Assembly: GCA_963969395.1 (NCBI GenBank)
Contig: OZ017804.1
Location: 10,230,001-10,294,000, forward strand
Source of the DNA: Pseudoscleropodium purum
Taxonomy: Eukaryota > Streptophyta > Bryopsida > Hypnales > Brachytheciaceae
Direction: 5' to 3'
DNA length: 64,000 bases
A program made the translations under genes and the position numbers. The notes below the pieces were generated by a model. It searched no databases. It was not told where the DNA came from and saw only the letters and a program-made list of their open reading frames with translations. Shown here in pieces: positions 1-11,914 of the stretch (its first letter is position 1; each line of letters starts with the position of its first letter).

Positions 1-3000
1 CGGTTGTTGGGTACATTGGTCTTATCATTTGTTGAGGATGTATTCCAATGGAATTTGAACTTGTTACCATTCTAATTGGATTTTGTGACAACCTTGGGCC
101 ACTTTGATTGGTTCCTATTGTTGAAAGTGGACTTTGAAAAACAGCAACTGTCTTCTCTAATTGTTGAGTAGTATTGTCATTAGTTGCATTAGATTTTGAA
201 TCACTCTCGGAACTTACTCCATGTTGTCCATTTGTTGTAGAAGATATACATAGAGGTGGTGGTTGTTGGATACAATTTCCACCTGCAATTCTTATTAATT
301 TTGTTGGAATGCTTGGTAGTTGAGGTCCATTATAACTATTTACTCCTCTCCATGGTGTTGAGCTACGTATATAAATAATTTGGGGTCGATTCATGATTGT
401 AGAAGTTGGTAGCCGAGGTTGAGGCATTAGTGTATTGCTCAATGTTATTGGTTGTTTACAAGATGTTTGTACACCACTCCAAGATGTATTTGTACTTGGC
501 AATTCTGTAATCATATTTATTTACATTGTCATTTTGAAATTTGTATATTGACACTACATTCAATGTAATATATATAAATGCAAGAAAAGTAATATATTAA
601 AACTTTACCAGAAGTGATTGAATTTGTTGCTATCGATGAAGAAGTTGCATTGCTAACAATTCCCAATGATCCATTGTTTAATTCTTTCAAAAAATTCATG
701 TATTCTACATCAAGTGTTTGTCCCTAAAATTGTAATAGATGAAAAATATATTAAATTCTTTACATATGTAAGTGTCATTTTTTTAATGGATTTCCATTTG
801 TTACCAAAAAAAAACATACTAAAATACATTTTGTACATCCATTTGACTAATTTGATAATTCATTTTAAATTTTATAAAAATAAGACATTGCATGTAAGTA
901 ACTTATAAATAGAAAATATTCTTCAAAATGTTAATATTTGTAAATTTTAAATTTATTCTTTTAATGAAAATTTGAGATAAAAAAAAATAGATGAAATATC
1001 TTAAATGAAATAGAATTAACCAACCTCAGTAGATGTAGACTTCGAAGTCTTTTGTGGACAATCCATTGATGGATGACCTCCATTTCCACATATTGAACAA
1101 ACTACCTAATTAAATGAATTAATAAACACAACATTAGTGTCTTATACGGATTATAATAAAGCATTTTGAAATTTTGAAAAGATAAAATCATTATGCACTA
1201 AAAAAAAAATTGATATAAAATAATAACACAAACAAATACCTACAAATTAATCTTTTATAATGATTATGGTTTTTTTTATTTGAAATATTTCATAATTAAA
1301 ACCACTTGATTTCTTCTATAGTAATATAGTAATGAAAAACATATGTAATTTTTTGGATAGTAAATTTGATGAATTCAAAAACATGTTTTGTAACCATGAA
1401 ACATTTTCCACCATACCTTTGATTGGAAAGTAATTAAAGCTTCTTTTGCACATTGCCAATTTTGGTGACCCACTTCTCCACAAATTGAACATATTTTCAA
1501 AAAATCCCTTATTGTTCCTATCCTCAAAAACATATTTATTCAAGTGAGATTCCTCAATTTATTTTTAAAGCTACTATAACATACACATTGAAAAAATATC
1601 ATTTATATTTGTTATAATTCAATAATTCTTATTTTAAAGTAGAAATTTGAAATATTGAATAAATTTTAACTAAAATAGTTTACAATTGAAATTTATTAAA
1701 TAGTCTCTCTCTATTACATAAATTATCATGTAATATATATTTTTTTACCATTCATTTCTGCAAGTTCTCTAAGTTGTTTACGCTTATGCATATTTTCAAC
1801 TTCCTGCAATTATATTACAAATTTTTAAAAATAGAATATACATACATATATACATACACACATACATACATACATCTCTCTCTCTCTCTCTAACATTAGT
1901 AGGCTTACATCAATAATTGAAATGCTGTACTAAAACAAGAATTTTGAAAATTTTAATCTAAAATCATGATACATACAATTGTGCACTTATAAACTTTCAA
2001 TTAAGTTTGTGCTGAGTTCCATTTAATTGTTTGTATAAAATCTATTAATTTTACATTGAAAATCTTTAAGCTTCTATAGTGTTATTGAGAAAATAACTAT
2101 TATAGCCAACTTTTGGTATTTATAATACAAGCAAGCAAATAATTCTTTAATACTTTTATACTTACTACTTCAAGTGGTATGAATAATATCTAATACTTAC
2201 ATAGGCAACAAACATGGGTAACAATTATATAGATTTAGATAAACAATAAATAATAAAGAAAGGATAATAATCTAAAAGGCATGAAATTTAACCATGATCT
2301 AAACATATAAAGTTCAATTTAATGAAATTCTTATACATATCAACATTCCATTTGCTTTTGAAGTGCTTTAGTATTTTAGATAGATGGCATAATTCTAGTA
2401 ATTCTTTGACATTCTAGAATCTATTAGTTTCATGATCATTTTTTTAATCTACATCTTTACATTCTTCATTCAAATTTCCATTTGTCCTAGTTTATTCTCT
2501 AAAAAAAGTATGCCATCATTTAAATCTTCATAATAATTAACAAATAACAAATTTTAACAATTGCTAGTGTTTTTTGGATAGAATTTATTTTGAAACAACT
2601 TTTTCAATCAAATATGTGATTTTAACACTAATTGCAGAAATGCATTAAAGGTTGATATTTATGATTGAAATATTGTTTAAATACATGAAACAACTCATAA
2701 GATTGTAATCATAATAGGTAGTTACTCCCTCTTTTGAGCTCATTGTCATTGTAATAAGTTGTTACAATGAGCTCAAAATAAAGTTTTATTTAAATTAATG
2801 AACACAATTCAATAAATGTACTTGTAAAATTATCTTGATCCATCCCACCCACCCTATATTTGTATTTTTTAGGAAGTAGTTTTGACTACATTCAATATAT
2901 TGGATATGAGGGATTGCCAAATGTAAGTATTTCATATCCCTATCAATTTATAATTTATATTTCATAATATGCATTTTGTATTTATATTTCATAATATGCA

Positions 3001-6000
3001 TTTTGTATTTATATTTCATAATATGCATTTTGTATTTATATTTCATAATATGCATTTTGTATTTATATTTAATAATTTGTATTTTGTACTCATATTTGTA
3101 TAAATATCTATATCAAGATCGATGGTAGGAAAAAAGGATCCAAATTTTTCTACTTCAAGATTGGTAGCTTGAGTTTTCCAAAAAGAAATTGAATCAACAA
3201 CTAGGGGGGTCCTAAAAGGGGTATTAAATTTTTTCCTCCTAGATCTATTAGTTGTGGATTATTGATTGGAGGGAGCTAAGCATATGTTAATCACAAGGTT
3301 GTATTTGCCTCATTTTAGCCCATAGTGAAAATGTGACAAATAAATTTCGATTTTATTAAGTTAAAGTTTCTAAATGATGGTAATAATTGGATATGATTTA
3401 GGTAGTTTAAAAAATTCAAATTCCATAATGAGGATTGCTTTTTGTGGTTACTTTACAAATGAATAAAAGAAAAAAAAAATCATTCACAATGTAAATGAAT
3501 TTTATATGTATGGCTTAATCACACATATCACATATGACACACTATGGCATCTTCTCAATTTTCAATTACTTACATCAATTGGAGTCAAAAGAGGCTCAAT
3601 GAGAGCAACAGCTGCATCAACTTTTTCAATACAATCCGCTGTTATATGAACATGCAAATCATCATGAAGTCCTTCTAAATCTTTATCACAATTACCCGAT
3701 TGGATAGGTCGCTATCAACAAGTATAAATCCAAAATGTAAGTATAGTGTAAGAAAAACAATTAAAATAAAAACACAATGAACTCATTCAATACATTGAAA
3801 ATGACTTTATATTAATGTTTTATATATTAATATAAAATTTTCATATAAAAATATAATAAAATTATTGAAATAATTTTATTAGTACCTTTCCTTCTTTAAG
3901 AGCACCTCGACCTCGAATAGCTATCTTGGTTCCAGTTTCCTAAACAAAAGATATCAATGTTATTTAATAAATCAAAAAATTTGATAATTTATTGTCCTTT
4001 CAAATTCAAATTATGCATAAAAGTATTTTGAAATATGATATGTTACGATGATTAACAAGAATGCAATTGGATATATTGAATAGGAAAAATAGCTTATAAA
4101 AATGGCTTAGTATATGAGACACTTAGTGTTTCTTTTGAGCTCATTGTCATTGTGACAAATTGTCACAATGAGCTCAAAATTTGTTCCTTTTAATTCCTTT
4201 TATTCACACCTCCACAATTAGTAGAGAAATAATTTAAATTAATTTTTTTAAATATCCCCTCCTTCCCCTCCCCCCACAATCAGTTCAAAAATAACTTAAA
4301 TAAATTTTTTTTCTCCCTCCCCTCCCTCTCTTTGTAATTTCGAAAGTCAGGTTACTTGTCAATGAATATAGGATATATGTTTTCTAAGTGTGTATCTCAA
4401 TATGTATCTCAATACGTATATGTATCCATATCTGTACTGTACACATATTTTTGTATTGCAATACCATATGTATATCCATATTAAAGTACATGTATCCGTA
4501 TTAGACTATCCGTACCGTATCTATATCTCTCGGTTTTTGGTTAGGACGGGGGGTTCGTAATTTTAAAATAAATAAATCAACATCTCTCGTTTTTTTTGCA
4601 CAGATGGAGGTTGGTTAATTAATTGGCCAATTTAGTACATTTCTTTTTGGCTCATTGTCATTGTGGCTTATAAAAACAATCTTTGAAATGATGATTAAAA
4701 TATTTTTCAAAGACTATTTATTTGGTCAAATCAAACAATTAGAGCATAATCACAAATTTAGAATTTAACCAATAAATCTTTCAAAAATCTTTCAAAAAAA
4801 ATTGATAGCCATAATATTAAAATGACTAGACCTTTGAGAATTATATATTTTTTCTTCCTTGATTTAAATTTGAATTGAAAAACACAATTTTTATAATTTT
4901 AAGTTCTAATTTATCATCTTTAAAATGATAAAGATAATGGTATTTTCAAATTATTTATATATTTCATTTATATACAAATATTTGATAATAAACTTTATTA
5001 CTTGTTCCATGCGTTTCTGAGTATTTCCACGTGGACCAAGAATAAGACCAATGAAATTATAGCCTGGATAATGTTTCACCTGTAAGCACATGATTTGTTT
5101 TAATAACAAAAGTAAATATCCAATAAGAAACTTGATATTCAAAAGAAATATTTGTTTGATTTGATTTCAAAATAAACAATTTGAACAAAATTGTAAACAA
5201 AATGTGAATTTTTCTCACTGGAATAAAAAGTTTGGCTTCTTTATACACTGGTTTATACCCTGCAGGTGGCTTATATGCAGGATTCAATTTCATACATTCA
5301 CCTACAATTTCAAACATTTGCATATTGACAATATTTTCAAACATGTGATATATAAAGAACTTTGATATTTGCAATAGATGATGAAATGTATATAATAGTG
5401 TGAAAATAATTTAGATTATATAAATATCTTTTATTTATATTTTAATATAATTTACCAATGGCTTCTCGCCTTTCAATTTCAAGTTGTTCACGTCTTCTTC
5501 CCTATTATTGATTTAAAATATATTCAATATAATTTATTATTAATTATTTGAAAAATATACAAAAAATCTATATTAAATGATTATAAAATTTATATATTCA
5601 ATAAATGTTGCAATAAAAATACTAATCTATATATGATATGATTTAATGCATGTAATTTTATAATATAACAAGACTACCTTCATCATAACTTGAGAACATT
5701 GTATATACAAAATAAACATTATTTATAAAATACTATTTATACAATTATTGAAGGTAAGAGATCAAATAGTTTCAAATTTTGTAAGTTGAGAAAATTAATT
5801 CATTTACATATTCCTTGGATATTGAATTTTTGCAAAAGACTTTTATAGATAGTTCAATTTTTTTGAATGGTTCAAAATGTAATACTTCTAGAAACATTTT
5901 TCAAATTTTACTAGTTTCTATTCAAATTTGTAATTTAATGAAATTTCACTATTATTTAAAGTTATGTAAAATGATCTACAATTGAAAACACCCTATATTA

Positions 6001-7142
6001 TGCATCAAATTAAAGCATTCTAGATATTTACTAAAATATTTGTACCTCACGTGTATTTGTTCTTTGTCCATTAGAATCATAAATTGGAGGGGGTGATGGT
6101 GATCGAGGAATGTCTGTCGTTTCAATGTCCAAAAAACCCGAATCTAATTGAGCAGCAATTTGCTCCGCTCGTGTCTGCTCAAAAGTCGTCCCACCAATAA
6201 CAGGCATCTATATCACTAAAGACCTTCACCTGGATATGAGCATTATAATTTTTTTTCTTCTTAGGTGGATTAACACCACATTTTTCAAAGAAGTATGCAT
6301 CTTGTATGCATAGCATTTTTTAAATCATATAATAGAGTAGGTTCTATATTAGTTGTGGTTTAGAAAAATGAAAATTTGCAATTGGAAGAATTTGCAATTT
6401 TATACAAGATTTTTTTTTAATAATGTTAGTAAAATCATGGAATGAAAGACAAAATTTCAAAGAAAAAGTTAAGAGATAACTAATGCGTTGAGAAAATTAA
6501 TGAAATACCTCTTTTGCAATCATCATTGATTACAAATGTATACTAATAAATGAAATATTTGTAAATGTTGGCAAGTTATTGAATAGCATAATAATTCAAA
6601 TTTGTTTCATATTTTTTTTAAGTTTAGAAGAAATATCATTTTATCATTTTATATGGAAATAATATATATAATATATCATTTTAAATATATTTTCTATTGT
6701 TTGCTTGAGAATTACTTACTTGCAATGCAAGTGCTAAGCCACGTTTGACAATGGGGTCATCTCGTGGATCAAGTCCCCATTTACTCTTCCTTTTGGGTTT
6801 ATTCTCAACTTCAATTTCTTTATTTAAGGGATTGGAACTTATTTTTGTTGGACAATTTTGATTGACAGGAACAAGAGATCCAAATAATTTATTTTTGGGA
6901 ATAACAAAAGTCGATCGTCCATTCAAAAGAGTAGGTGGTTTTAAGCACATGCCAATATCTTTAATAGAATTGAAATTTGGAATATTTTGACAAGCGTTAG
7001 TTGGCACATGTGTTGCCATAAGTGCGGCAGCTGTTTTTTGGGCTGTAGCAGTAGCAGCAGCAACTGTGAGTTCAAATTTAGACATTTTTGAGTCTAAAGA
7101 AACATCATCACTTTTTGTTTTGGAAGTGTCTTTAGAATCCAT
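1..7142 (-). CDS. SF1/branchpoint-binding-protein-like splicing factor, 12 exons, 3' end outside window
   Basis: Seen: exons on the minus strand, each with AG acceptor and GT donor and matching phase: 7142-6720, 6207-6046, 5501-5456, 5301-5219, 5079-5002, 3939-3886, 3711-3574, 1803-1749, 1517-1417, 1105-1025, 723-609, 504-1 (runs off the edge). About 613 codons are in view. ATG at 7142 is chosen; the upstream codons are not ATG. In order the protein has a KRKSKWG motif, an [10 protein letters not shown] stretch like the linker of SF1, a KH domain with [10 protein letters not shown], a QUA2-like helix ([18 protein letters not shown]), two CCHC knuckles ([14 protein letters not shown] and [14 protein letters not shown]), and a Ser/Thr/Pro/Gln-rich tail. 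Known: SF1/BBP binds the intron branch point in early spliceosome assembly in the nucleus; plant and yeast forms have two knuckles. The plant C-terminal RRM, if present, lies beyond position 1. All domains are intact, so it is probably functional. It could be a paralogue rather than the main SF1. Confidence 0.9.
1838..1892. repeat. CATA/CT microsatellite in an SF1 intron
   Basis: Tandem CATA units are followed by a CT run, just upstream (in gene sense) of the exon at 1803-1749. A simple sequence repeat with no coding content. Confidence 0.8.
2732..2778. repeat. Foldback palindrome in SF1 intron, copy 1
   Basis: Arms TTTTGAGCTCATTGT and ACAATGAGCTCAAAA are perfect inverted repeats of 15 bp around a 17-bp loop. 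The same palindrome recurs at 4133-4179 in another intron of this gene. Confidence 0.8.
2953..3098. repeat. 27-bp tandem repeat, about five units, in SF1 intron
   Basis: The unit TTCATAATATGCATTTTGTA plus TTTATAT is repeated almost perfectly about four times, then a decayed unit. It lies in the long intron between the exons at 3574 and 1803. Confidence 0.85.
4133..4179. repeat. Foldback palindrome in SF1 intron, copy 2
   Basis: The same 15-bp arms as at 2732-2778 (TTTTGAGCTCATTGT / ACAATGAGCTCAAAA). A lone half-arm, GGCTCATTGTCATTGTGGCT, follows at about 4655-4675. The palindrome opens a longer repeat that continues with CCCTCC tracts and GTATC tandem units to about 4530. Confidence 0.8.
4185..4530 (+). 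repeat. CT-rich tract plus GTATC minisatellite; relative of the repeat at 20.4/24.1-24.35 kb
   Basis: Polypyrimidine stretches (CCCCTCCTTCCCCTCC and similar) are followed by TTTGTAATTTCGAAAGTCA and then degenerate GTATC/GTATCC tandem units at about 4380-4520. The order matches 20441-20598 joined to 24124-24345 when the intervening insertion is removed, so both are copies of one dispersed repeat. It sits in the SF1 intron between the exons at 5002 and 3939. Confidence 0.6.
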
Positions 7143-7922
7143 TTTCAATATTTGTATTTTTCAAGTGTAATAAGTTTTCAATTGTAATAAACTAGATTTG
7201 TTTCATAATTTATAATATTAGCTCTACTTGGAATCAAAATTGAACACGTTGAAAAATAAATGTATCTTGTTTTTCTAAATGTAGATTTTACATTCATAAC
7301 ATATTATATATTTTTCAACATTGAGTCCTTTAATTGATATGAGATAGAAATAATGAAAATTTGTGATCAACAATGATTTGTCAAGTAATTTGCAAATACA
7401 AAAATGCAATAAGATATATTCAGTCTTGTTGTGCATCAATTGTAGAATATATTGATTTTGTCTTTTTTTATCATTTTAATTTATAACTTCTTTTTACAAA
7501 AATGCAATGCATATCTTTCTTGCCCAGGTTTGCAAATTCATATAAACTCATTTAATAATATACACAAATTACATTAAAAAGAAGCATCAAAACAATGGGA
7601 GATAATTGAAGTTTTCTTCACAATGATCAATGCATATATCAATGCCACAAATGAATGTATGAGACCAATTTCTTTTAAATAAATCAAAATTTATAATAAT
7701 ATTCCTAAATGTATAAATTATTCTTAATAAAATAATTATATATTTTATTTATAAAAAAATTAAATGCTTATATATGACAATGTGTATAACATACATATTG
7801 TATGAAAACTTCATAATATTTTCTATATCAAAATTTTCATCCATAGGGAACCCTAAATTGAAGAAAAGTGGTTATTAATATGTATTTAAAATGCCACATA
7901 TTATTTCATTGTCATTGTGTGC

Positions 7923-7962
<40 letters not shown>

Positions 7963-8964
7963 TATTAATTTTTATTTTATTATTTTAAATCCTAAAATTC
8001 ATCATTTGTAGAAAATCATGCCTCTTTAAAACAAATGTGTAGTAAACAATGTAGGCTATCTTTGGAGTGGATAGTGATAAACCATGACAAAAACAATAAA
8101 ATCAATATATGATTTATAAAAAGGGTGTACATGTCAATTTTCCATTGGTTGTAAGAAATTTATTCACATTTTGAAAGGGGTACACTACCCATTTTCCAAT
8201 GAATGAAATTTTTTTACATTCAATTCAAAACCCTAATCTCTTCAACAACTTTATCTTTTGTCTCATGTCTCTTTTTCCTTCTTTGTCCCCTTTCAAATCT
8301 TGAAAATGTTTGCAAGTGAAAAGAAGAGAAGCATTCACAAATACAAAAATAAGTGAATTAGAAAGCATTAACACTAAAAATAAAGAAGACCACAAAATTA
8401 TAATTATATAACTATTATAAAATTTCAACATTCAAAATTTCAACACACTCTAATGCTAAACTCCTTACTCAAAATTCACAAACATTTCAACATCAGCACC
8501 TCACATATTAATATACATATTGTCAAACCCTAATTCTTCCAATGCACTTCAAACACTACACACAATGGTACAAATTGACTAATTAGACATTGCATCACAA
8601 AATCTTCTTGTTTATGCATCAAGTCAATTGACTACTTTTGAAAATAGTATCAAAATGACTTGAATTTCAAACAGAATATAAATAGTAGGTAGTTGACTCC
8701 TACAAAAGTAAGTAGTTGAAGACTTACAAGAATCATTTATGCGCTCTATTTGAAGTGGCTTTTAACATCAACCAATTTTGGTAGCAACAAAAAAATAAGA
8801 GCAATGGTCATGAAAATATAGCATACACTAATAGAAAAAAAGATGCATGAACAAATGAGGAGTGGTCAAGACAAGAAAAGAATCTCATTGCATCCTTGAT
8901 TGAAACCTCTCAATTTGCAAAAACTTTTTAACACAAACATCGTACACATTCAATGACATTTTTT
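7143..8964. other. AT-rich 5' flank of SF1 gene; (TA)n at 7924-7960
   Basis: No gene is supported here. The SF1 promoter should lie just above 7142, but I see no convincing TATA box that stands out from the AT-rich background. A pure TA microsatellite occupies about 7924-7960. Confidence 0.5.
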
Positions 8965-9894
8965 TTAACTCCTAAAGTTCTATAACTATGTTTTCACCAA
9001 ACAAAAGCTCAAAAATTTCCATTTTTTAATACAAATAGCAAATTTTTGAAATTTTTTTTGACATGTAAAACTATAGGATCTTGTACTAAGTAGTATCAAA
9101 ATCATGTGGTAAAAATTTCAGACATTTCCATTGCGTGGATTGCAAGATATAAACTTTCAAATTCACTAAAATCATTTTTTTTGCCCTACAAAAAGTTAGG
9201 CAACTACATTTCACAAACTCACTTTTCTATAAAAAAAAATGACCAACATGATGGTGCTTCTTTAGATTCTTTTTCCTAGACATGTTTTCCATATGCTTGA
9301 AAAATTTCAGATCATTTGGAATTGTACAACATATAGGGAAAAAATAGTAAGTAGGTAGTAGTAGACAATGATTCAAAATACTAAATTATTAAGAATTAAA
9401 ATATGGAATTGAAAAATGATAATTTCAATTTTTAAAATTTTGTAATAAAATTTTTATATCCTATAATTTATTTTATTTTTAAAATATTGAAAAGTAGATG
9501 ACATAAAGGATTTCAAAGTTTATTTTAGAGTACAGAATTCATAACTACCTACAAACAAAAAATCCTCATAACTTTTGACTTGTTGATAAAAATGGAAGAT
9601 TCAAAGCTTTCCTTGTATATATTGCTCTATAAAACCAATTTCAAATTTTGGTTTTTAAAAAAAGTGATTTTTCAAATCTACCTAAATTGCCTAGTTATAA
9701 AAAAAAGTAACATATTAGGCTATAACTTTTGACTCCTATTTCCAAATATCATGGAATTTGTTGCATATGATAAATATTCCTTTTCCACACCTTCTATTAA
9801 AATTTTAGCCTAAAATATGGAAATTTTTGGTCACAAGTACCTATCCAAATTTCTATATAGCCCAAAAAATGTAAGCCGGTCTTTTAGGGGTTAA
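8965..9894 (+). mobile_element. piggyBac-type non-autonomous element, full length (copy A1)
   Basis: Bounded by TTAA on both sides, with terminal inverted repeats TTAACTCCTAAAG (left) and TTTTAGGGGTTAA (right). About 930 bp, AT-rich, no ORF. The interior (for example GATCATTTGGAATTGTACAA near 9313) is shared with copies near 24.6, 29.65, 33.1, 43.1-44.5 and 51.7 kb. Known: piggyBac superfamily elements duplicate TTAA and have ends beginning CCC. Family assignment is an inference from the ends; a piggyBac transposase relic lies at 62.3-63.65 kb. Confidence 0.7.
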
Positions 9895-11620
9895 TTCACA
9901 TTGCATGACAACAAAAAATAGTCTTGGATTTTTTTTAATCTCATTGTACGATTGTTGATTTATATTTGGAGGGAAGTTGGCAGGGTGGAATTGCCTGCCT
10001 CTTTTCACAAGATTAAAAATTAATGGATATACAAAAATGGTTCAATTTTATTTAGGTGACTTCAAAGTTCAATTTTTTAGTTGCACACTTTAAATGGCCT
10101 TGATGGTTTTTTAAAATTTCAAAAATAGACCCTCTACATAGCAATGCAAAAACAATTTCAACTTGATGGAGTAGAATTTAACTATAATTTAAAATCTTAA
10201 GTAATAATAATAATATATCAAAAAATTGAAAATGAAAAAAATGAAAAAAAATGAACTACCATCTAATCTTGAAATTTAGAATTAAAAATTTCAAGCTATA
10301 GCTTTGAAAAAAGTAAAGTTATAGGGTTATAAATTATAGTGATAACCTTTAGGTTGGAATTGATTTCTAGAAAGTGACATTTTAAATCTTACATATATAT
10401 GCCTAGATACATTTTCATATTGATGAGTATACATTTCCATATTTCAATGCATTAGGTGTGAATACACAACCCAAGCCATGAAATGAAAGCCACAACAAAG
10501 AAATAGTGGCAAATTAAGTGATAAGTGTTACATTAAATAATTTGTGTGCCTTCTATATAATAAATGATTCTATGTGCCATTTTTTGTAAGTTTGTTCATC
10601 TATAATTGCATTATTTTTATAAATAAATGAATAAAAAATAGATATTGATTTTTTTCAAGTACATATTCATTCAAAATTCACATACTTCTACTATTAATAT
10701 TATTTCTATCTATTTGTGTGTGTGTGTCAATGGAATTTCTTATATAGATATTAGAGCTCAAAAAGCATTGGATTTCTCCTATTGGTAATCAATTTTTCAT
10801 TGATATTCTTTAACTATTTATTTACAATTCTACTTAAAATATATAATTATTTTTTGAAATATTAACCAACATTTTGAAAAAATGAATTTGCAATCAGAGA
10901 GTGCTGATTTTATAATTTTAAAATGATACAATAAATAAAATATGCACCATAATGTTTTACACTATAAAATAAACCTATAGAGATTTTTTTTAGATTTCTG
11001 AGTATCAATTGCATTTGATGTGAATCATTTCAATTTTTATTTTCAAATCCCCCTCTAAGCTCCTAATTTTCATTTGGAACTAATAGTTTTTTAGGGTTTT
11101 TTTTGCTTGTACAATTTAAATGAAGATTATTATGCAAAAAGACCAAAAAAGAGTGTCAAACCAAATTAGATATGTTACATGCCAATATGTATTTGGTCCA
11201 AAATAGAGTGTTATATCCTATATAATCCCAAATCCTGCATGTGAATAGATTAGAAACCTAGAAGTTGTGGAATGTATATATGTATATACAGTGAATAATA
11301 CCCAAATTGCTTAAAACTATCATGCATGTGATTCTTTTTGTCTAAAATGGCCTTGAAACCTCTAGTGAGATCCCTAAGTCAATTATAAGGATAAGTTTCA
11401 ATTTCCTAATCGATTATAAAAAATAATAGAAATCCCAATTGTTAGCCTATAAGTGAAAGAAGCTCAAGACAAATTAGTGGAGGGCATCTATAGCCAAAGT
11501 ACAGTGTTACAAGGTTGAAATCACTCCATTCTTCGAATGGCAAAATTTGTTTGCCAAGATTTCCTTTCATGTAAAAGATTTCCTGTCTAATGTTCATTAA
11601 AAGAGATATTGAGATTTTAA
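9895..11620. other. AT-rich DNA, no gene seen
   Basis: Only short chance ORFs, no recognisable protein motif, and no clear terminal repeats. Confidence 0.5.
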
Positions 11621-11914
11621 CATTAGAAGATTTTTGGGGCCTTTGGATGCCTGCGAGTTATCACAACCTACGAATGTAAAAAACAGGTTCGATGCAGTAG
11701 TCTGACGTAGCCGAGCCCCTGCCACGTCATTGACCTATTTTTTTTTTCCATTTGGAGACTAAAATTTTTAAATAAAAATAAATAAATGATTATTATTATT
11801 ATTATTTATATGAAAAAAAAATTCTGACAGTGGGCCGTTCCCCTTGCTGCAGGGAACAATTGCACGGAAATAGGCCCAAAATAGACTTCTGGACCCCCCA
11901 AAACTCTTCTAATG
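11621..11914. mobile_element. Short terminal-inverted-repeat element (MITE-like)
   Basis: The left end CATTAGAAGATTTTTGGGG is complementary, with few mismatches, to the right end CCCCCAAAACTCTTCTAATG. About 294 bp with no coding capacity. The GGGGCCTTTGGATGCC start resembles ends common among plant MITEs. No target duplication could be found, so the class is unassigned. Confidence 0.45.

Noticed and set aside
1316..1543. 75-aa minus ORF as a separate small gene
   Set aside because: Wrong frame across an SF1 exon; the correct frame (1517-1417) gives the first CCHC knuckle.
5057..5374. 105-aa minus ORF as an independent gene
   Set aside because: It is the SF1 exon 5301-5219 read through its introns.
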